Below, piece by piece: positions 36,777-45,526 of a stretch of DNA of 64,000 nt. Origin of the DNA: UBA2357 sp041916775 (GTDB taxonomy: Bacteria; Pseudomonadota; Gammaproteobacteria; Burkholderiales; Rhodocyclaceae); the NCBI GenBank assembly GCA_041916775.1, contig JAYRYZ010000023.1, positions 17,769-81,768 of the forward strand. Reading direction: 5' to 3'. The number at the start of each line of letters is the position of its first letter. The first letter of the stretch is position 1. Below the pieces are notes generated by a model that saw only the letters and a list, made by a program, of their open reading frames with translations, ran no database searches and had not been told where the DNA came from. The position numbers and the translations under genes were made by a program.

Positions 36777-37795
36777 GCTGCAGCTTCCTCCATCGCGGAC
36801 ATGCGGGAAGTGATCCGCTCAACCAGATTGTTCGCGGCAGCCTCGGCGGCGCGGTGGATCGCCTGCTCGAAGGCGAAGGCATCCGCCGAACCATGGCTCT
36901 TGATGACGACGCCGCGCAAGCCGACCAGGGCCGCGCCATTGTAGCGGCGGTGATCCACACGGCGCTTGAAGCGCCTCAACACCGGCAACGCGATGAGCGC
37001 CATCAGCTTGCTCAACGGCCCACGCCCGAACTCCTCGCGCAGCAGCCTGGACAACATTTGCACAAGCCCTTCGGAGGTCTTCAAGAGAACGTTGCCAACG
37101 AAGCCGTCACAGACGACGACATCGGTCGTTCCCTTGTAGATGTCGTCGCCCTCGACATTGCCTTGAAAGTTCAGCCCGCTGGCGCGCAGCAATTCAGCCG
37201 CCTGCTTGACGACGTCGTTACCCTTGATGTCCTCTGCACCGATGTTCAGCAGACCAACGCTCGGGCGGTCCACATGCTCGATCGACGCAAAGAGCATGGC
37301 GCCCATCACCCCGAACTGGAGCAAATGCTCGGGCGAACAATCGACGTTCGCCCCCAGGTCCAGCACCAGTGACTCACCCTTGACCGTCGGCAGGAACTGG
37401 GCGATCGCCGGTCGGTCGATGCCAGGGAGGGTCTTCAGCACGAAGCGCGAGATGGCCATCAGGGCGCCGGTATTGCCTGCGGAGACCGCTGCATCGGCAC
37501 GACCGCTCTTGACCAGGTCGATCGCGACCCGCATCGAGGAATCCTTTTTGCCACGCATCGCGCTCGCGGGCGCCTCGTCCATCTCCACCACCTCGGATGC
37601 GTGCTGAACGGTGACACGCCCACCATAGCGCGCACTCAGTGCATCGGCAGCCGAAGCGAGCGCCTCGGGCCGACCGACCAGCACCACGCTGGCATCCGGA
37701 TGGTTCTTCAGGAATGTTTCCGCTGCAGGGATGGTCACACGCGGGCCGTGATCGCCCCCCATGCAGTCAACCGCGACGGTGACAGGCTTGGTCAT
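36773..37795 (-). CDS. plsX: phosphate acyltransferase PlsX
   Basis: PlsX converts acyl-ACP to acyl-phosphate, the donor for PlsY in phosphatidic-acid synthesis. From the ATG at 37795 it is 340 residues. It has VAVDCMGGDHGP, KKDSSMRVAIDLVKSGRADA, SAGNTGALMA and LNIGAEDIKGND. A 15-codon extension upstream is discarded. It is separated from rpmF by a hairpin with a short T run, so expression may depend on readthrough or an unseen promoter. Confidence 0.96.
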   Translation of the reverse strand: MTKPVTVAVDCMGGDHGPRVTIPAAETFLKNHPDASVVLVGRPEALASAADALSARYGGRVTVQHASEVVEMDEAPASAMRGKKDSSMRVAIDLVKSGRADAAVSAGNTGALMAISRFVLKTLPGIDRPAIAQFLPTVKGESLVLDLGANVDCSPEHLLQFGVMGAMLFASIEHVDRPSVGLLNIGAEDIKGNDVVKQAAELLRASGLNFQGNVEGDDIYKGTTDVVVCDGFVGNVLLKTSEGLVQMLSRLLREEFGRGPLSKLMALIALPVLRRFKRRVDHRRYNGAALVGLRGVVIKSHGSADAFAFEQAIHRAAEAAANNLVERITSRMSAMEEAAA

Positions 37796-37835
37796 TGGAG
37801 ATTCGGTCTGTGCGAGTGGACTCGGAGACTGCGGA

Positions 37836-37873
37836 CACAAAAACGGCGCTTGCGCGAACTGCGCAGCGCCGTT
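37836..37873 (-). terminator. hairpin between rpmF and plsX
   Basis: The stem 37842-37849 pairs with 37866-37873, with an inner stem 37851-37855 with 37861-37865. On the minus strand it is followed by TTTTTG. It lies 14 bp after the rpmF stop and can act as a full or partial terminator inside the yceD-rpmF-plsX-fab cluster. Confidence 0.65.
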
Positions 37874-37887
37874 CTCGGGGTGATTGA

Positions 37888-38067
37888 TTACTCGCCCTTG
37901 GTCTTCACGACCTTGCGACCACGGTAGAACCCGTTGGGGCTGATGTGATGACGCAGATGCACCTCACCGGTGGTCGCCTCGACGGCGAGCGGCGGGTTGG
38001 TGAGGAAATCGTGGGCACGATGCATGCCACGCTTCGAGGGGGACTTCTTGTTCTGTTGAACGGCCAT
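37888..38067 (-). CDS. rpmF: 50S ribosomal protein L32
   Basis: L32 is a small 50S protein. The 59-residue product was read directly on the minus strand: MAVQQNKKSPSKRGMHRAHD at the start, then LTNPPLAVEATTGEVHLRHH, and a basic C-terminus ending GRKVVKTKGE. No zinc-binding Cys is present. The ATG at 38067 is preceded by CAGGAGTCGACA. It lies between yceD and plsX, the conserved order in proteobacteria. Confidence 0.95.
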   Translation of the reverse strand: MAVQQNKKSPSKRGMHRAHDFLTNPPLAVEATTGEVHLRHHISPNGFYRGRKVVKTKGE

Positions 38068-38097
38068 TGTCGACTCCTGGATCCAAAAATTCTCTGT

Positions 38098-38601
38098 TCA
38101 ACGGCTCTCGCCGGGCTTCCTCAGCCCGGCCAGCACCGCAAACGGCGATTCCTTGCCACTTCCGCCCGCGGGAGCAGGCGGCTCGCAGCGTTCATGCCGG
38201 GGAACGACAGGCACGGCCAGGAGAATCTCGTCCTCGACCAGCGCCAGCACATCCATGTCCGGCAACACTTCGATAGCGTCACGCGACGCGTCTTCGAGCT
38301 CGTCCTCGGGAATCTCATCCTGACTACGAACCAGAAGCAGCACGGAGCGGATCTCGAACGGCCACTTCATGCCGGCGAGACAGCGCTGACACTTGAGCTG
38401 CAGCACGCCCTCGAGCGCCAGATGAAGCTCCCAGCGACCATCGGCACCCTGGGCACCGACAACCGCGTAAGACACCTCGCCATCAGGCGCGTCAACGAGA
38501 TCTACGAGCCTCGACAGCGCCGCCACCGCTACCTTGCCCTCTACAGGCCGGCCTTCGGCGGCAAACTTGAAAGCGTCCGGGATTACGCATCGTTGCGACA
38601 T
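38098..38601 (-). CDS. yceD: YceD/DUF177 family protein
   Basis: DUF177 proteins are encoded next to rpmF and are thought to help 23S rRNA accumulation or 50S assembly. The 167-residue product has the family segment VLQLKCQRCLAGMKWPFEI with a CxxC pair (Cys70 and Cys73 region). A long acidic stretch (DEIPEDELEDASRDAIEVL) and a C-terminal SPFAVLAGLRK follow. The ATG lies within a few bases of the predicted transcription start and has no SD, suggesting a leaderless or nearly leaderless mRNA. Confidence 0.9.
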   Translation of the reverse strand: MSQRCVIPDAFKFAAEGRPVEGKVAVAALSRLVDLVDAPDGEVSYAVVGAQGADGRWELHLALEGVLQLKCQRCLAGMKWPFEIRSVLLLVRSQDEIPEDELEDASRDAIEVLPDMDVLALVEDEILLAVPVVPRHERCEPPAPAGGSGKESPFAVLAGLRKPGESR

Positions 38602-38610
38602 AAGAGCGGG

Positions 38611-38639
38611 ATGATATTATTTCCCGGCATTCCTGTCAA
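38611..38639 (-). promoter_or_regulatory. sigma-70 promoter of yceD-rpmF-plsX-fab
   Basis: On the minus strand a perfect TTGACA (complement of 38634-38639), exactly 17 bp and TATCAT (complement of 38611-38616) lie so close to the yceD ATG (38601) that transcription should begin zero to four bases before it. Confidence 0.75.
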
Positions 38640-38656
38640 AGAGCAAAGCCCCCTAA

Positions 38657-39244
38657 ATGACATCTCCCCCAAAGCTCATCCTGGCCTCGACGTCTGCCTA
38701 CCGGCGCATGCTGCTGGAGCGTCTGTGCATCCCGTTCTCGGTCGAGCGTCCGGAGGTTGACGAAACCCCGCTGCCAGGCGAAACCCCTTCCGCCACCGCG
38801 ATGCGCCTTGCCCTCGACAAGGCTCGCGCGGTCGCGGCCCGCCACCCGGATGCATTGGTGATCGGAAGCGACCAGGTCGCCCATATCGGCGACGCCGTCT
38901 TCGGCAAACCCGGCACGAGTGAAAGAGCCATCGCGCAACTGCAGGCAATGCGCGGACAGACCGTGGTTTTCCACACCGCACTGGCCTTGATCGACAACCG
39001 TGACGGACAGACCCTGCAGGACAGCGTGCCCACCTCGGTGCGCTTTCGCATGCTGAGCGATGACGAGATCGTCCGCTACGTCGCGCGCGAGCAACCGCTG
39101 GACTGCGCCGGCTCCGCCAAATCCGAGGGGCTGGGCATCAGTCTGCTCGATGCACTCAGCGGCGACGACCCTACCGCACTTATTGGGCTGCCCCTGATCG
39201 CGCTGTCCCGCATGTTGCGCACACGCGGCCTGCAACTACCATGA
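38657..39244 (+). CDS. Maf/YceF family nucleotide pyrophosphatase
   Basis: Maf-like enzymes hydrolyse modified or non-canonical nucleoside triphosphates; the YceF subgroup prefers 7-methyl-GTP. The 195-residue product opens PKLILASTSAYRRMLLERL and has the catalytic IGSDQVAHIG segment with Asp, plus EGLGISLLDALSGDDPTALIGLPL. Its divergence from the yceD-rpmF cluster matches the yceF position in E. coli, which supports the m7GTP subgroup. It overlaps the next gene by ATGA. Confidence 0.92.
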   Translation: MTSPPKLILASTSAYRRMLLERLCIPFSVERPEVDETPLPGETPSATAMRLALDKARAVAARHPDALVIGSDQVAHIGDAVFGKPGTSERAIAQLQAMRGQTVVFHTALALIDNRDGQTLQDSVPTSVRFRMLSDDEIVRYVAREQPLDCAGSAKSEGLGISLLDALSGDDPTALIGLPLIALSRMLRTRGLQLP

Positions 39245-39960
39245 GCGCGCACGGACGCTTGGTATTGGTGCCGGTCAGCCTGGGGGAAGCCCAATGGCAG
39301 CAATTCCTGCCGGCCGAGGCGCACGCGGCATTCGCATCGATCACCGACTTCGTCGTCGAGAATCCGAAGACGGCGCGCGCGCAACTCAAGCGCCTCGCCC
39401 ATCCACTGCCAATCGCCGACCTCAGACTCACCCCACTGCCGGAGCAAGGCGGCGATGCGGCATTGGATGCGCTGCTCGCACCTGCCTTCGCCGGGCATGA
39501 CGTCGGCCTGATGTCCGACGCAGGCTGCCCGGCCGTGGCCGACCCCGGCGCCCGCCTCGTCGCGCGCGCCCACGCGCTGGGCATTTCGGTAAGACCACTG
39601 GTGGGACCGTCCTCCATCCTGCTCGCGCTCATGGCTTCCGGCCTCAACGGCCAGCGCTTCGCCTTCGAGGGCTACCTTCCGGTGGCCGAAGCCGAGCGCG
39701 ACCGCCGCATCCGCGCGCTCGACGAGGAGTCGCGCAAGCTCGACCGCACCCAGATCTTCATCGAAACCCCGTACCGCAACGAGCGCCTTTTCGCCGCAGT
39801 GCTCGCCCACTGCCGGCCGGACACCCGGCTGTGCGTGGCGCGCGACCTCAACACACCGGACGAATGGATCGGTACCCGAGAGATCGCCACATGGCAGCGC
39901 GGGCCCCGCCCGGAGCTCGCCCGCCGACCGGCAATCTTCCTGATACTCGCGCAGCGCTGA
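39241..39960 (+). CDS. RsmI-like SAM-dependent methyltransferase
   Basis: The 239-residue protein belongs to the tetrapyrrole methylase (PF00590) family. It has LVLVPVSLG near the N-terminus, GLMSDAGCPAVADPGARLVARA in the cofactor region (read in two parts), PLVGPSSILLALMASGLNG, and FIETPYRNERLF. RsmI methylates C1402 of 16S rRNA, but this shorter, shifted form is a paralogue common in betaproteobacteria next to maf, and its substrate is not settled. It is translationally coupled to maf and converges on the Rieske gene. Confidence 0.85.
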   Translation: MSAHGRLVLVPVSLGEAQWQQFLPAEAHAAFASITDFVVENPKTARAQLKRLAHPLPIADLRLTPLPEQGGDAALDALLAPAFAGHDVGLMSDAGCPAVADPGARLVARAHALGISVRPLVGPSSILLALMASGLNGQRFAFEGYLPVAEAERDRRIRALDEESRKLDRTQIFIETPYRNERLFAAVLAHCRPDTRLCVARDLNTPDEWIGTREIATWQRGPRPELARRPAIFLILAQR

Positions 39961-39961
39961 C

Positions 39962-40321
39962 TCAGGGCAGCTCTCCCGCGAGATCGACGAACACCTCGCC
40001 ATCCAGTTCGACGACAGCGAGCTTCCTCAACCTGCGCCCCTTGCAAGGCCCCATCACGCAGCGCCCGGTTTGAGGCTCGTAGTGCGCGCCGTGCACCGCG
40101 CAGATCAGGTAGAAGCCGGTCAGATCGAAGAAGCGCCCCGGCTGCCAGTCGAGTTCCACCGGCACATGCGCGCAGCGGTTGAGATAGGCATGCACGTGCC
40201 CCTGATAACGGACCACGAAGGCGGGCAACGCGCCCGACGCACCCTCGAGCGCGAAGCGCACACCCTCACCACCCTCGAGGAGGGCGTCCGAGCGACAGAT
40301 CAGCCGTAGGCCTTCAGCCAT
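39962..40321 (-). CDS. Rieske [2Fe-2S] protein
   Basis: A 119-residue soluble Rieske-type ferredoxin domain. Cluster ligands are Cys50 and His52 (RCAHVPVELD) and Cys74 and His77 (CAVHGAHYEP), followed by GRCVMGPCKGRRL. There is no membrane segment, so it is probably an electron-transfer protein like those of ring-hydroxylating oxygenases or nitrite reductase NirD. No partner oxygenase or reductase lies nearby. Its ATG overlaps the 3' end of the HAD gene, so co-transcription with that gene and rluC is likely. Confidence 0.88.
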   Translation of the reverse strand: MAEGLRLICRSDALLEGGEGVRFALEGASGALPAFVVRYQGHVHAYLNRCAHVPVELDWQPGRFFDLTGFYLICAVHGAHYEPQTGRCVMGPCKGRRLRKLAVVELDGEVFVDLAGELP

Positions 40322-40956
40322 GACGCCATCTCACCCGGCTCATCGACGATCGCCAGAGGTGCGGCAGCCTCGAGTGCATCGCGCGGATGTGCGCCAAAGG
40401 TGACACCAAGCGATGCCACACCCGCATTCGCCGCCATCTGCAGGTCATGGGTCGTATCACCCACCATCAGCACCCGATCCGGCGCCACCGCGAGCTCCTC
40501 CATGAGCTCGAGCAGCATTGCCGGATGCGGTTTCGAGAAGCACTCGTCGGCGCAGCGCGTCGCGTGGAAATATGGCCCGAGGCCGGTATGCCCGAGCGCG
40601 CGGTTGAGCCCCACCCGGCTCTTGCCGGTGGCGACTGCGAGCCAGTACTCGTCCCCGCTCAGACCGGCGATCAACTCGAACATGCCAGGAAAGAGCGACA
40701 GCTCATGATCCGAGGACAGGTAGTGGTGGCGGTAGCGCTCCACCATCTTCGGATAATCCGCCGGCGCGAGCTCGGGCACCGCGTGCGCGAGCGCATCGGT
40801 CAGACCCAGCCCGATCACATGGCGAGCGCGCAGGTCGGACGGCGCAGGCAGGCCCAGGTCATGGCTCGCGGCGACGATCGCGCGCACGATTGCGCCGGTG
40901 GAATCCATCAGCGTGCCATCCCAGTCGAACACGATCAGATCAAAGCGACGCGACAT
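40300..40956 (-). CDS. HAD-superfamily phosphatase (Gph-like)
   Basis: The 218-residue protein has HAD motif I with the nucleophile Asp in FDWDGTLMDS. Motif II is VATGKSR, motif III the Lys in CFSKPHPAM and motif IV MVGDTTHDLQMA, with a helical cap in between. It resembles phosphoglycolate phosphatases and the betaproteobacterial HAD-IA protein found after rluC; the substrate is unproven. The ATG at 40956 has AGGGA eight bases upstream; ATGs at 40965 and 40983 are possible. It overlaps rluC. Confidence 0.88.
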   Translation of the reverse strand: MSRRFDLIVFDWDGTLMDSTGAIVRAIVAASHDLGLPAPSDLRARHVIGLGLTDALAHAVPELAPADYPKMVERYRHHYLSSDHELSLFPGMFELIAGLSGDEYWLAVATGKSRVGLNRALGHTGLGPYFHATRCADECFSKPHPAMLLELMEELAVAPDRVLMVGDTTHDLQMAANAGVASLGVTFGAHPRDALEAAAPLAIVDEPGEMASWLKAYG

Positions 40957-41905
40957 CCGGTTCATCCCTGTCAAGTGCTGCAACGAAATCCGCCAGCTCC
41001 GCGGGCAGCTCCGCGCGCAGCGACACCGGCGCTCCGGTGAGCGGATGCGCGAAGGAGAGACTGGTGGCGTGCAGGAACATGCGCTTCAGCCCGGCGCGCT
41101 CGAGCGCCTTGTTGAGCGCGAAGTCGCCATACTTGTCGTCACCCGCAAGCGGAAACCCGAGATGCGAGAGATGCACCCGGATCTGATGGGTGCGCCCGGT
41201 CATGAGTTCCACATCCAGCAGCGTGAAGCGCCGCCACCCCTTCACCTTGCGCACGATGCTGTGCGACGGCTTGCCCTCATCGCTCACGCGCACGCGCCGC
41301 TCGCCGTCCGGCAACAGGTACTTCAGAAGCGGCAGCCGCACATGCTGCAGGGGATTCGACCATTGCCCCGCCACCAAGGTAAGGTAGTGCTTGTCGACAC
41401 GCCCCTCGCGCATCATGTCGTGCAGCGCCTTCAGCGCCGAGCGCTTCTTCGCGACGATCAGCAGGCCTGAAGTTTCGCGGTCGATGCGGTGGGCAAGCTC
41501 CAGCAGCTTCGCCTGCGGTCGCTGCGCGCGAAGTTGCTCGATGACGCCAAAGCTCACCCCACTGCCTCCATGCACCGCCTTGCCCGCGGGCTTGTCCACC
41601 ACCAGCAGCGCGTCGTCCTCGTACACCACCGGCAACACCTTGCCGGGTGGCGCGGAAGCCCCCGCCGAAGGCTGGGCGACGCGCACCGGCGGGATGCGGA
41701 TCTCGTCGCCGCCGCGCAGCCGGTAGGTGGCGTCAACTCGGCCGCCATTCACCCGCACCTCGCCGCTGCGCAGGATGCGATAGACGTGGCTCTTGGGTAC
41801 ACCCTTACAGACCCGCATCAGGTAATTGTCGATGCGCTGCCCTGCGTCGCCCTCGTCGATGCGCTCGCGGCGGACCGCAATTGCTTTGCCTTGTGCAGTA
41901 TTCAT
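40940..41905 (-). CDS. rluC: 23S rRNA pseudouridine synthase RluC
   Basis: RluC makes pseudouridines 955, 2504 and 2580 in 23S rRNA. The 321-residue protein has an N-terminal S4 domain (about 15-75, AGQRIDNYLMRVCKGVPKSH, ILRSGEVRVNGGRV). The RluA-type catalytic domain carries Asp in HRIDRETSGLLIVAKK, and GRTHQIRVHLSHLGFPLAGD is present. It is divergent from rne, as rluC is in E. coli. The ATG at 41905 has no clear SD; the frame remains open upstream to 42136 but without family similarity. Confidence 0.94.
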   Translation of the reverse strand: MNTAQGKAIAVRRERIDEGDAGQRIDNYLMRVCKGVPKSHVYRILRSGEVRVNGGRVDATYRLRGGDEIRIPPVRVAQPSAGASAPPGKVLPVVYEDDALLVVDKPAGKAVHGGSGVSFGVIEQLRAQRPQAKLLELAHRIDRETSGLLIVAKKRSALKALHDMMREGRVDKHYLTLVAGQWSNPLQHVRLPLLKYLLPDGERRVRVSDEGKPSHSIVRKVKGWRRFTLLDVELMTGRTHQIRVHLSHLGFPLAGDDKYGDFALNKALERAGLKRMFLHATSLSFAHPLTGAPVSLRAELPAELADFVAALDRDEPDVASL

Positions 41906-42320
41906 GAAATATACTTTGCGCCGGTTGATCCGGTCGCGATCCGATCCCTTCCGGCCAGAAGGCGGAAATGTGAAGAGGACAACGAGCGCTGCGGTGCAGG
42001 AAGTCGAAATGCTTTCGCTCCCGATGTGAGCTCCCGGATCTCCAAAATGTGCTCTCGTCGCCGTCAAAAGGCAACGATGGTAACGCAATCGACAAACTCC
42101 GATCCAACTGATCGGACTAATACGCGCAGCACACATGCAGGAACAGGTGTTCCGGCCGCTCCGAAGCAGGTGGGCGGGAACACGCGAGCGACCAGCCGCC
42201 CATCACAGTCTTGACTTCTACCGGATGAAAGTAGCCCTTACAGAACGCTCCTGTTATTCGTAAGCACGATGGCGCGCAGCGTTCGTCCTGCCCGTGGGTT
42301 TCGCGCGGGAGAACGAAACA
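41906..42320. other. rluC-rne intergenic region, probable rne 5' untranslated leader
   Basis: This 415-bp stretch has no gene I can support. It contains a perfect 7-bp stem around 42099-42117 (TCCGATC, loop CAACT, GATCGGA) and several smaller stems. In E. coli the long rne leader folds into hairpins through which RNase E degrades its own mRNA. Similar autoregulation is plausible here but not shown by sequence alone. No convincing promoter was found. Confidence 0.4.
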
Positions 42321-45300
42321 ATGAAGCGCATGTTGTTCAATGCGACGCAGGCCGAGGAACTCCGCGTCGCGATCGTCGATGGTCAGAAACTGATCGACCT
42401 CGACATCGAATCGGCCGCCAAGGAAGAAAGAAAGAGCAATATCTACAAGGCCGTCATCACCCGGCTGGAACCCAGCCTGGAAGCGGCTTTCGTCGATTAC
42501 GGCTCGGAGCGCCACGGCTTCCTGCCCTTCAAGGAAATCGCCCGCAGCAACTTCAACGCGAGCAACGCTGACGGCAAGGGCCGCGCGCAGGACGGCCTCA
42601 AGGTCGGCCAGGAGCTCATCGTCCAGGTCGAGAAGGACGAGCGCGGCAACAAGGGTGCGGCACTCACAACCTACATCTCGCTCGCCGGCCGCTACCTCGT
42701 GCTGATGCCGAACAACCCGCGCGGCGGCGGTGTCTCGCGCCGTGTGGAAGGTGACGAACGCGCCGAGCTGCGCGAGGTCATGGATCAGCTCGAAGTGCCT
42801 TCCGGCATGAGCCTGATCGCCCGCACCGCCGCCATCGGCCGCAGCGCCGAAGAGCTGCAGTGGGATCTGAACTACCTGCTGCAACTGTGGCAGGCGATCG
42901 AGGGCGCGGCGGGCAGCCAGTCCGGCGCCTTTCTGATCTACCAGGAAGGCAGTCTGGTGATCCGCGCGATCCGCGATTACTTCCAGCCCGACATCGGCGA
43001 GATCCTGATCGACACCGACGACGTCTACTTCCAGGCACGCCAGTTCATGGAACACGTGATGCCGGGCAACGTCGCCAAGGTGAAGCGCTACAACGACGAC
43101 GTGCCACTATTCTCGCGCTTCCAGATCGAGCACCAGATCGAGTCCGCCTACTCGCGCCAGGTGAGCCTGCCCTCGGGCGGCGCGGTGGTCATCGACCACA
43201 CCGAGGCCTTGGTGTCGGTTGACGTGAACTCCGGTCGCGCCACCAAGGGCGCGGACATCGAGGAGACCGCGTTCCGCACCAACCTCGAGGCCGCCGACGA
43301 AATCGCGCGCCAGCTGCGCCTGCGCGACCTTGGCGGCCTGATCGTGATCGACTTCATCGACATGGAGTCGGCCAAGAACCAGCGCGAGGTCGAGAACCGC
43401 CTGCGCGACGCACTGCGCCACGACCGTGCCCGCGTGCAGACCGCCAAGATCAGCCGCTTCGGCCTGCTCGAACTGTCGCGCCAGCGGCTGCGCCCGGCGC
43501 TCGCCGAGACCAGCTACATCCCCTGCCCGCGCTGCAACGGCACCGGCCACATCCGCAGCACCGAGTCCTCCGCGCTGCACATCCTGCGCATCCTCGAAGA
43601 AGAGGCGATGAAGGAGAACACCGGCGCCGTGCATCTGCAGGTGCCGGTGGATGTGGGTACCTATCTCCTCAACGAGAAGCGTTCGGACATCGCGCGCATC
43701 GAGCTGCGCCACAAGATCCAGCTCATCATCGTGCCGAACCGGCATCTCGAGACGCCGCACCACGAGATCGTTCGTCTGCGTCACGACCAGTTGAACGCCG
43801 AGGACGTCGCACTCGCCAGCTATCAGATGGTGGAAATGCCGGAGCAGGAGAGCACTCGCCTGCCGTCGGACCGCTCCGAGGCCAAGCCGGCCCGCGCAGA
43901 AGCCGTCGTCAAGGGCATTTCCCCGGCCCAGCCGGCACCGATCGCGGCTCCTGCTCCGGAGCCCGTCGCCCCACCGGCAGCGGTGCCCGTTGCAACCCCG
44001 GGTGTGTTCCAGCGCCTGATGGGCTGGCTGTTCGGCAACAAGCCCGCTGCAGTCGAGATCAAACCGGCCGAGGAAGCACCGCCGCGACGCGAGCAACGTG
44101 CGCGGAGCGAGCGCAGCGAACGCGGTGACCGTGGTGAGCGCAGCGGTGACAGGGGCGATCGCGACGCCCGCCGCGGCGGCCGCAACCGCCGCGATGGCGC
44201 GCCGCGTTCGGAGCGCAGTGACGAGGGTGGCTCGGCACGGGCTACCACCACGCCGGCCCCGGCAAGCAACAACGGCCCGCGCCGCAGCGACGCCGCCGAA
44301 CGCGATTCGCAGCAAGCCGAACGCGGCGAGACCGGACAGAGCCGCAACCGCCGCAATCGTGGCGAGCGACGCAGCGGCCCGCGCTCGGAGGAGAGCACCG
44401 AGCAGGCGGTGAACCTTGCCGCGACATCAGCCGCCGCGGTCGTCGCCCCGGTCGAGACTGCGGATTCCACTCCCAATGCCGTTGAAGCGGTCGAGAGCAT
44501 GGCTCCCGACGCGACGCCTGAGGGCGATGGCACGCAGGCCAACAAGCGCCGTCGCCGTGGCCGTGGCCGTCGCGGAGGGCGCGGTGAAGATGCACAGAAC
44601 AGCGCTGAGGTGTCGGCGCAGGATGTCGACAGCGGCGAAGCCGGCGATGTCGCCAGCAACGCCATCGAGCTGCGCCCCCCTCAAACTGAAGCATCTGCGC
44701 ACGATGAGCGCTCTGCCGAGTCCGCAGCACCTGCGCCGGTCGCGATCAGTGCGGCGCAGACCGTTGCGCCGGAATCGACGCCGGCTCCGCTGCCGGTCGC
44801 GCTCGGCATTGCCGAAACCACGCCGCCCGTGGAATCGACCGTTGTTCGCGCCGTGCTGGGCACCGACCCGACGCCGACCCAAGGGGTGCTGCAGCTCGAG
44901 CAGGCAACTGCAATAGCGGAATCGACCGAGGCCGTTCCATCACCGGCCGAAGTGGTCATTGCGAGCCCAGCACCGGCCGATGATGCGCATGCAGCCCAAC
45001 CTGACGACGCGGTGCCCGCGGTAGCCGCAGAACCTGCTGCAACTCAGATCGTTGCCGCGGCCGCCGAGGCGGACAGCACCAACGGGATCGTCGTCGACGC
45101 CGAATCCGACGCTGGCAAGATGGCCGAGGATGGTGCGGTTGCAACCGGGGCCGCAGTCGCTTCGGAGGCGGATGGTACGCAAAGCGCATCTGCCGTCCTG
45201 CCGGAGTCGGCGGAGCAGTCGACCGCCGCTGCGCCAGAGGCTGCCGCACCTGCAGCGCATGCTCCGGCTGCAATGGCGGCCGCGAGCGGCCTGATCCTGA

Positions 45301-45446
45301 TCGAAACGGATCGCAGCAAGGTGGGTGCAGCTCCTACCGCAGCGGAGCAGCCGCGCCTGGGCCGCCGGCCCAAGCCGCCGCGCGTGATCGCGGCCGAACC
45401 GCTGCAGCAGGTGGAAACCGGCCGCTCCAACCCGCCGCCGCTGTAA
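42321..45446 (+). CDS. rne: ribonuclease E
   Basis: RNase E is the main endonuclease of mRNA decay and rRNA/tRNA processing and scaffolds the degradosome. The 1041-residue product has an S1 domain (about 35-120) and the 5'-sensor/RNase H-like part. Catalytic Asp301 lies in VDVNSG and Asp344 in VIDFIDM, and the Zn-link is Cys402/Cys405 (CPRCNGTG). The C-terminal half (from about 530) is disordered, with Arg-rich blocks that could bind RNA (about 580-700 and 745-765) and a long Ala/Glu/Pro stretch. It ends with a conserved-looking segment GLILIETDRSKV. ATG 42321 follows GGGAGAACGAAACA. Confidence 0.96.
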   Translation: MKRMLFNATQAEELRVAIVDGQKLIDLDIESAAKEERKSNIYKAVITRLEPSLEAAFVDYGSERHGFLPFKEIARSNFNASNADGKGRAQDGLKVGQELIVQVEKDERGNKGAALTTYISLAGRYLVLMPNNPRGGGVSRRVEGDERAELREVMDQLEVPSGMSLIARTAAIGRSAEELQWDLNYLLQLWQAIEGAAGSQSGAFLIYQEGSLVIRAIRDYFQPDIGEILIDTDDVYFQARQFMEHVMPGNVAKVKRYNDDVPLFSRFQIEHQIESAYSRQVSLPSGGAVVIDHTEALVSVDVNSGRATKGADIEETAFRTNLEAADEIARQLRLRDLGGLIVIDFIDMESAKNQREVENRLRDALRHDRARVQTAKISRFGLLELSRQRLRPALAETSYIPCPRCNGTGHIRSTESSALHILRILEEEAMKENTGAVHLQVPVDVGTYLLNEKRSDIARIELRHKIQLIIVPNRHLETPHHEIVRLRHDQLNAEDVALASYQMVEMPEQESTRLPSDRSEAKPARAEAVVKGISPAQPAPIAAPAPEPVAPPAAVPVATPGVFQRLMGWLFGNKPAAVEIKPAEEAPPRREQRARSERSERGDRGERSGDRGDRDARRGGRNRRDGAPRSERSDEGGSARATTTPAPASNNGPRRSDAAERDSQQAERGETGQSRNRRNRGERRSGPRSEESTEQAVNLAATSAAAVVAPVETADSTPNAVEAVESMAPDATPEGDGTQANKRRRRGRGRRGGRGEDAQNSAEVSAQDVDSGEAGDVASNAIELRPPQTEASAHDERSAESAAPAPVAISAAQTVAPESTPAPLPVALGIAETTPPVESTVVRAVLGTDPTPTQGVLQLEQATAIAESTEAVPSPAEVVIASPAPADDAHAAQPDDAVPAVAAEPAATQIVAAAAEADSTNGIVVDAESDAGKMAEDGAVATGAAVASEADGTQSASAVLPESAEQSTAAAPEAAAPAAHAPAAMAAASGLILIETDRSKVGAAPTAAEQPRLGRRPKPPRVIAAEPLQQVETGRSNPPPL

Positions 45447-45526
45447 CCCAAGCGTCAACGACATCACCTCGGTGTGTCGCACCACCAACAGGTGGCTGCG
45501 GCATACCGGGTGACTCCGCGCGGCAA

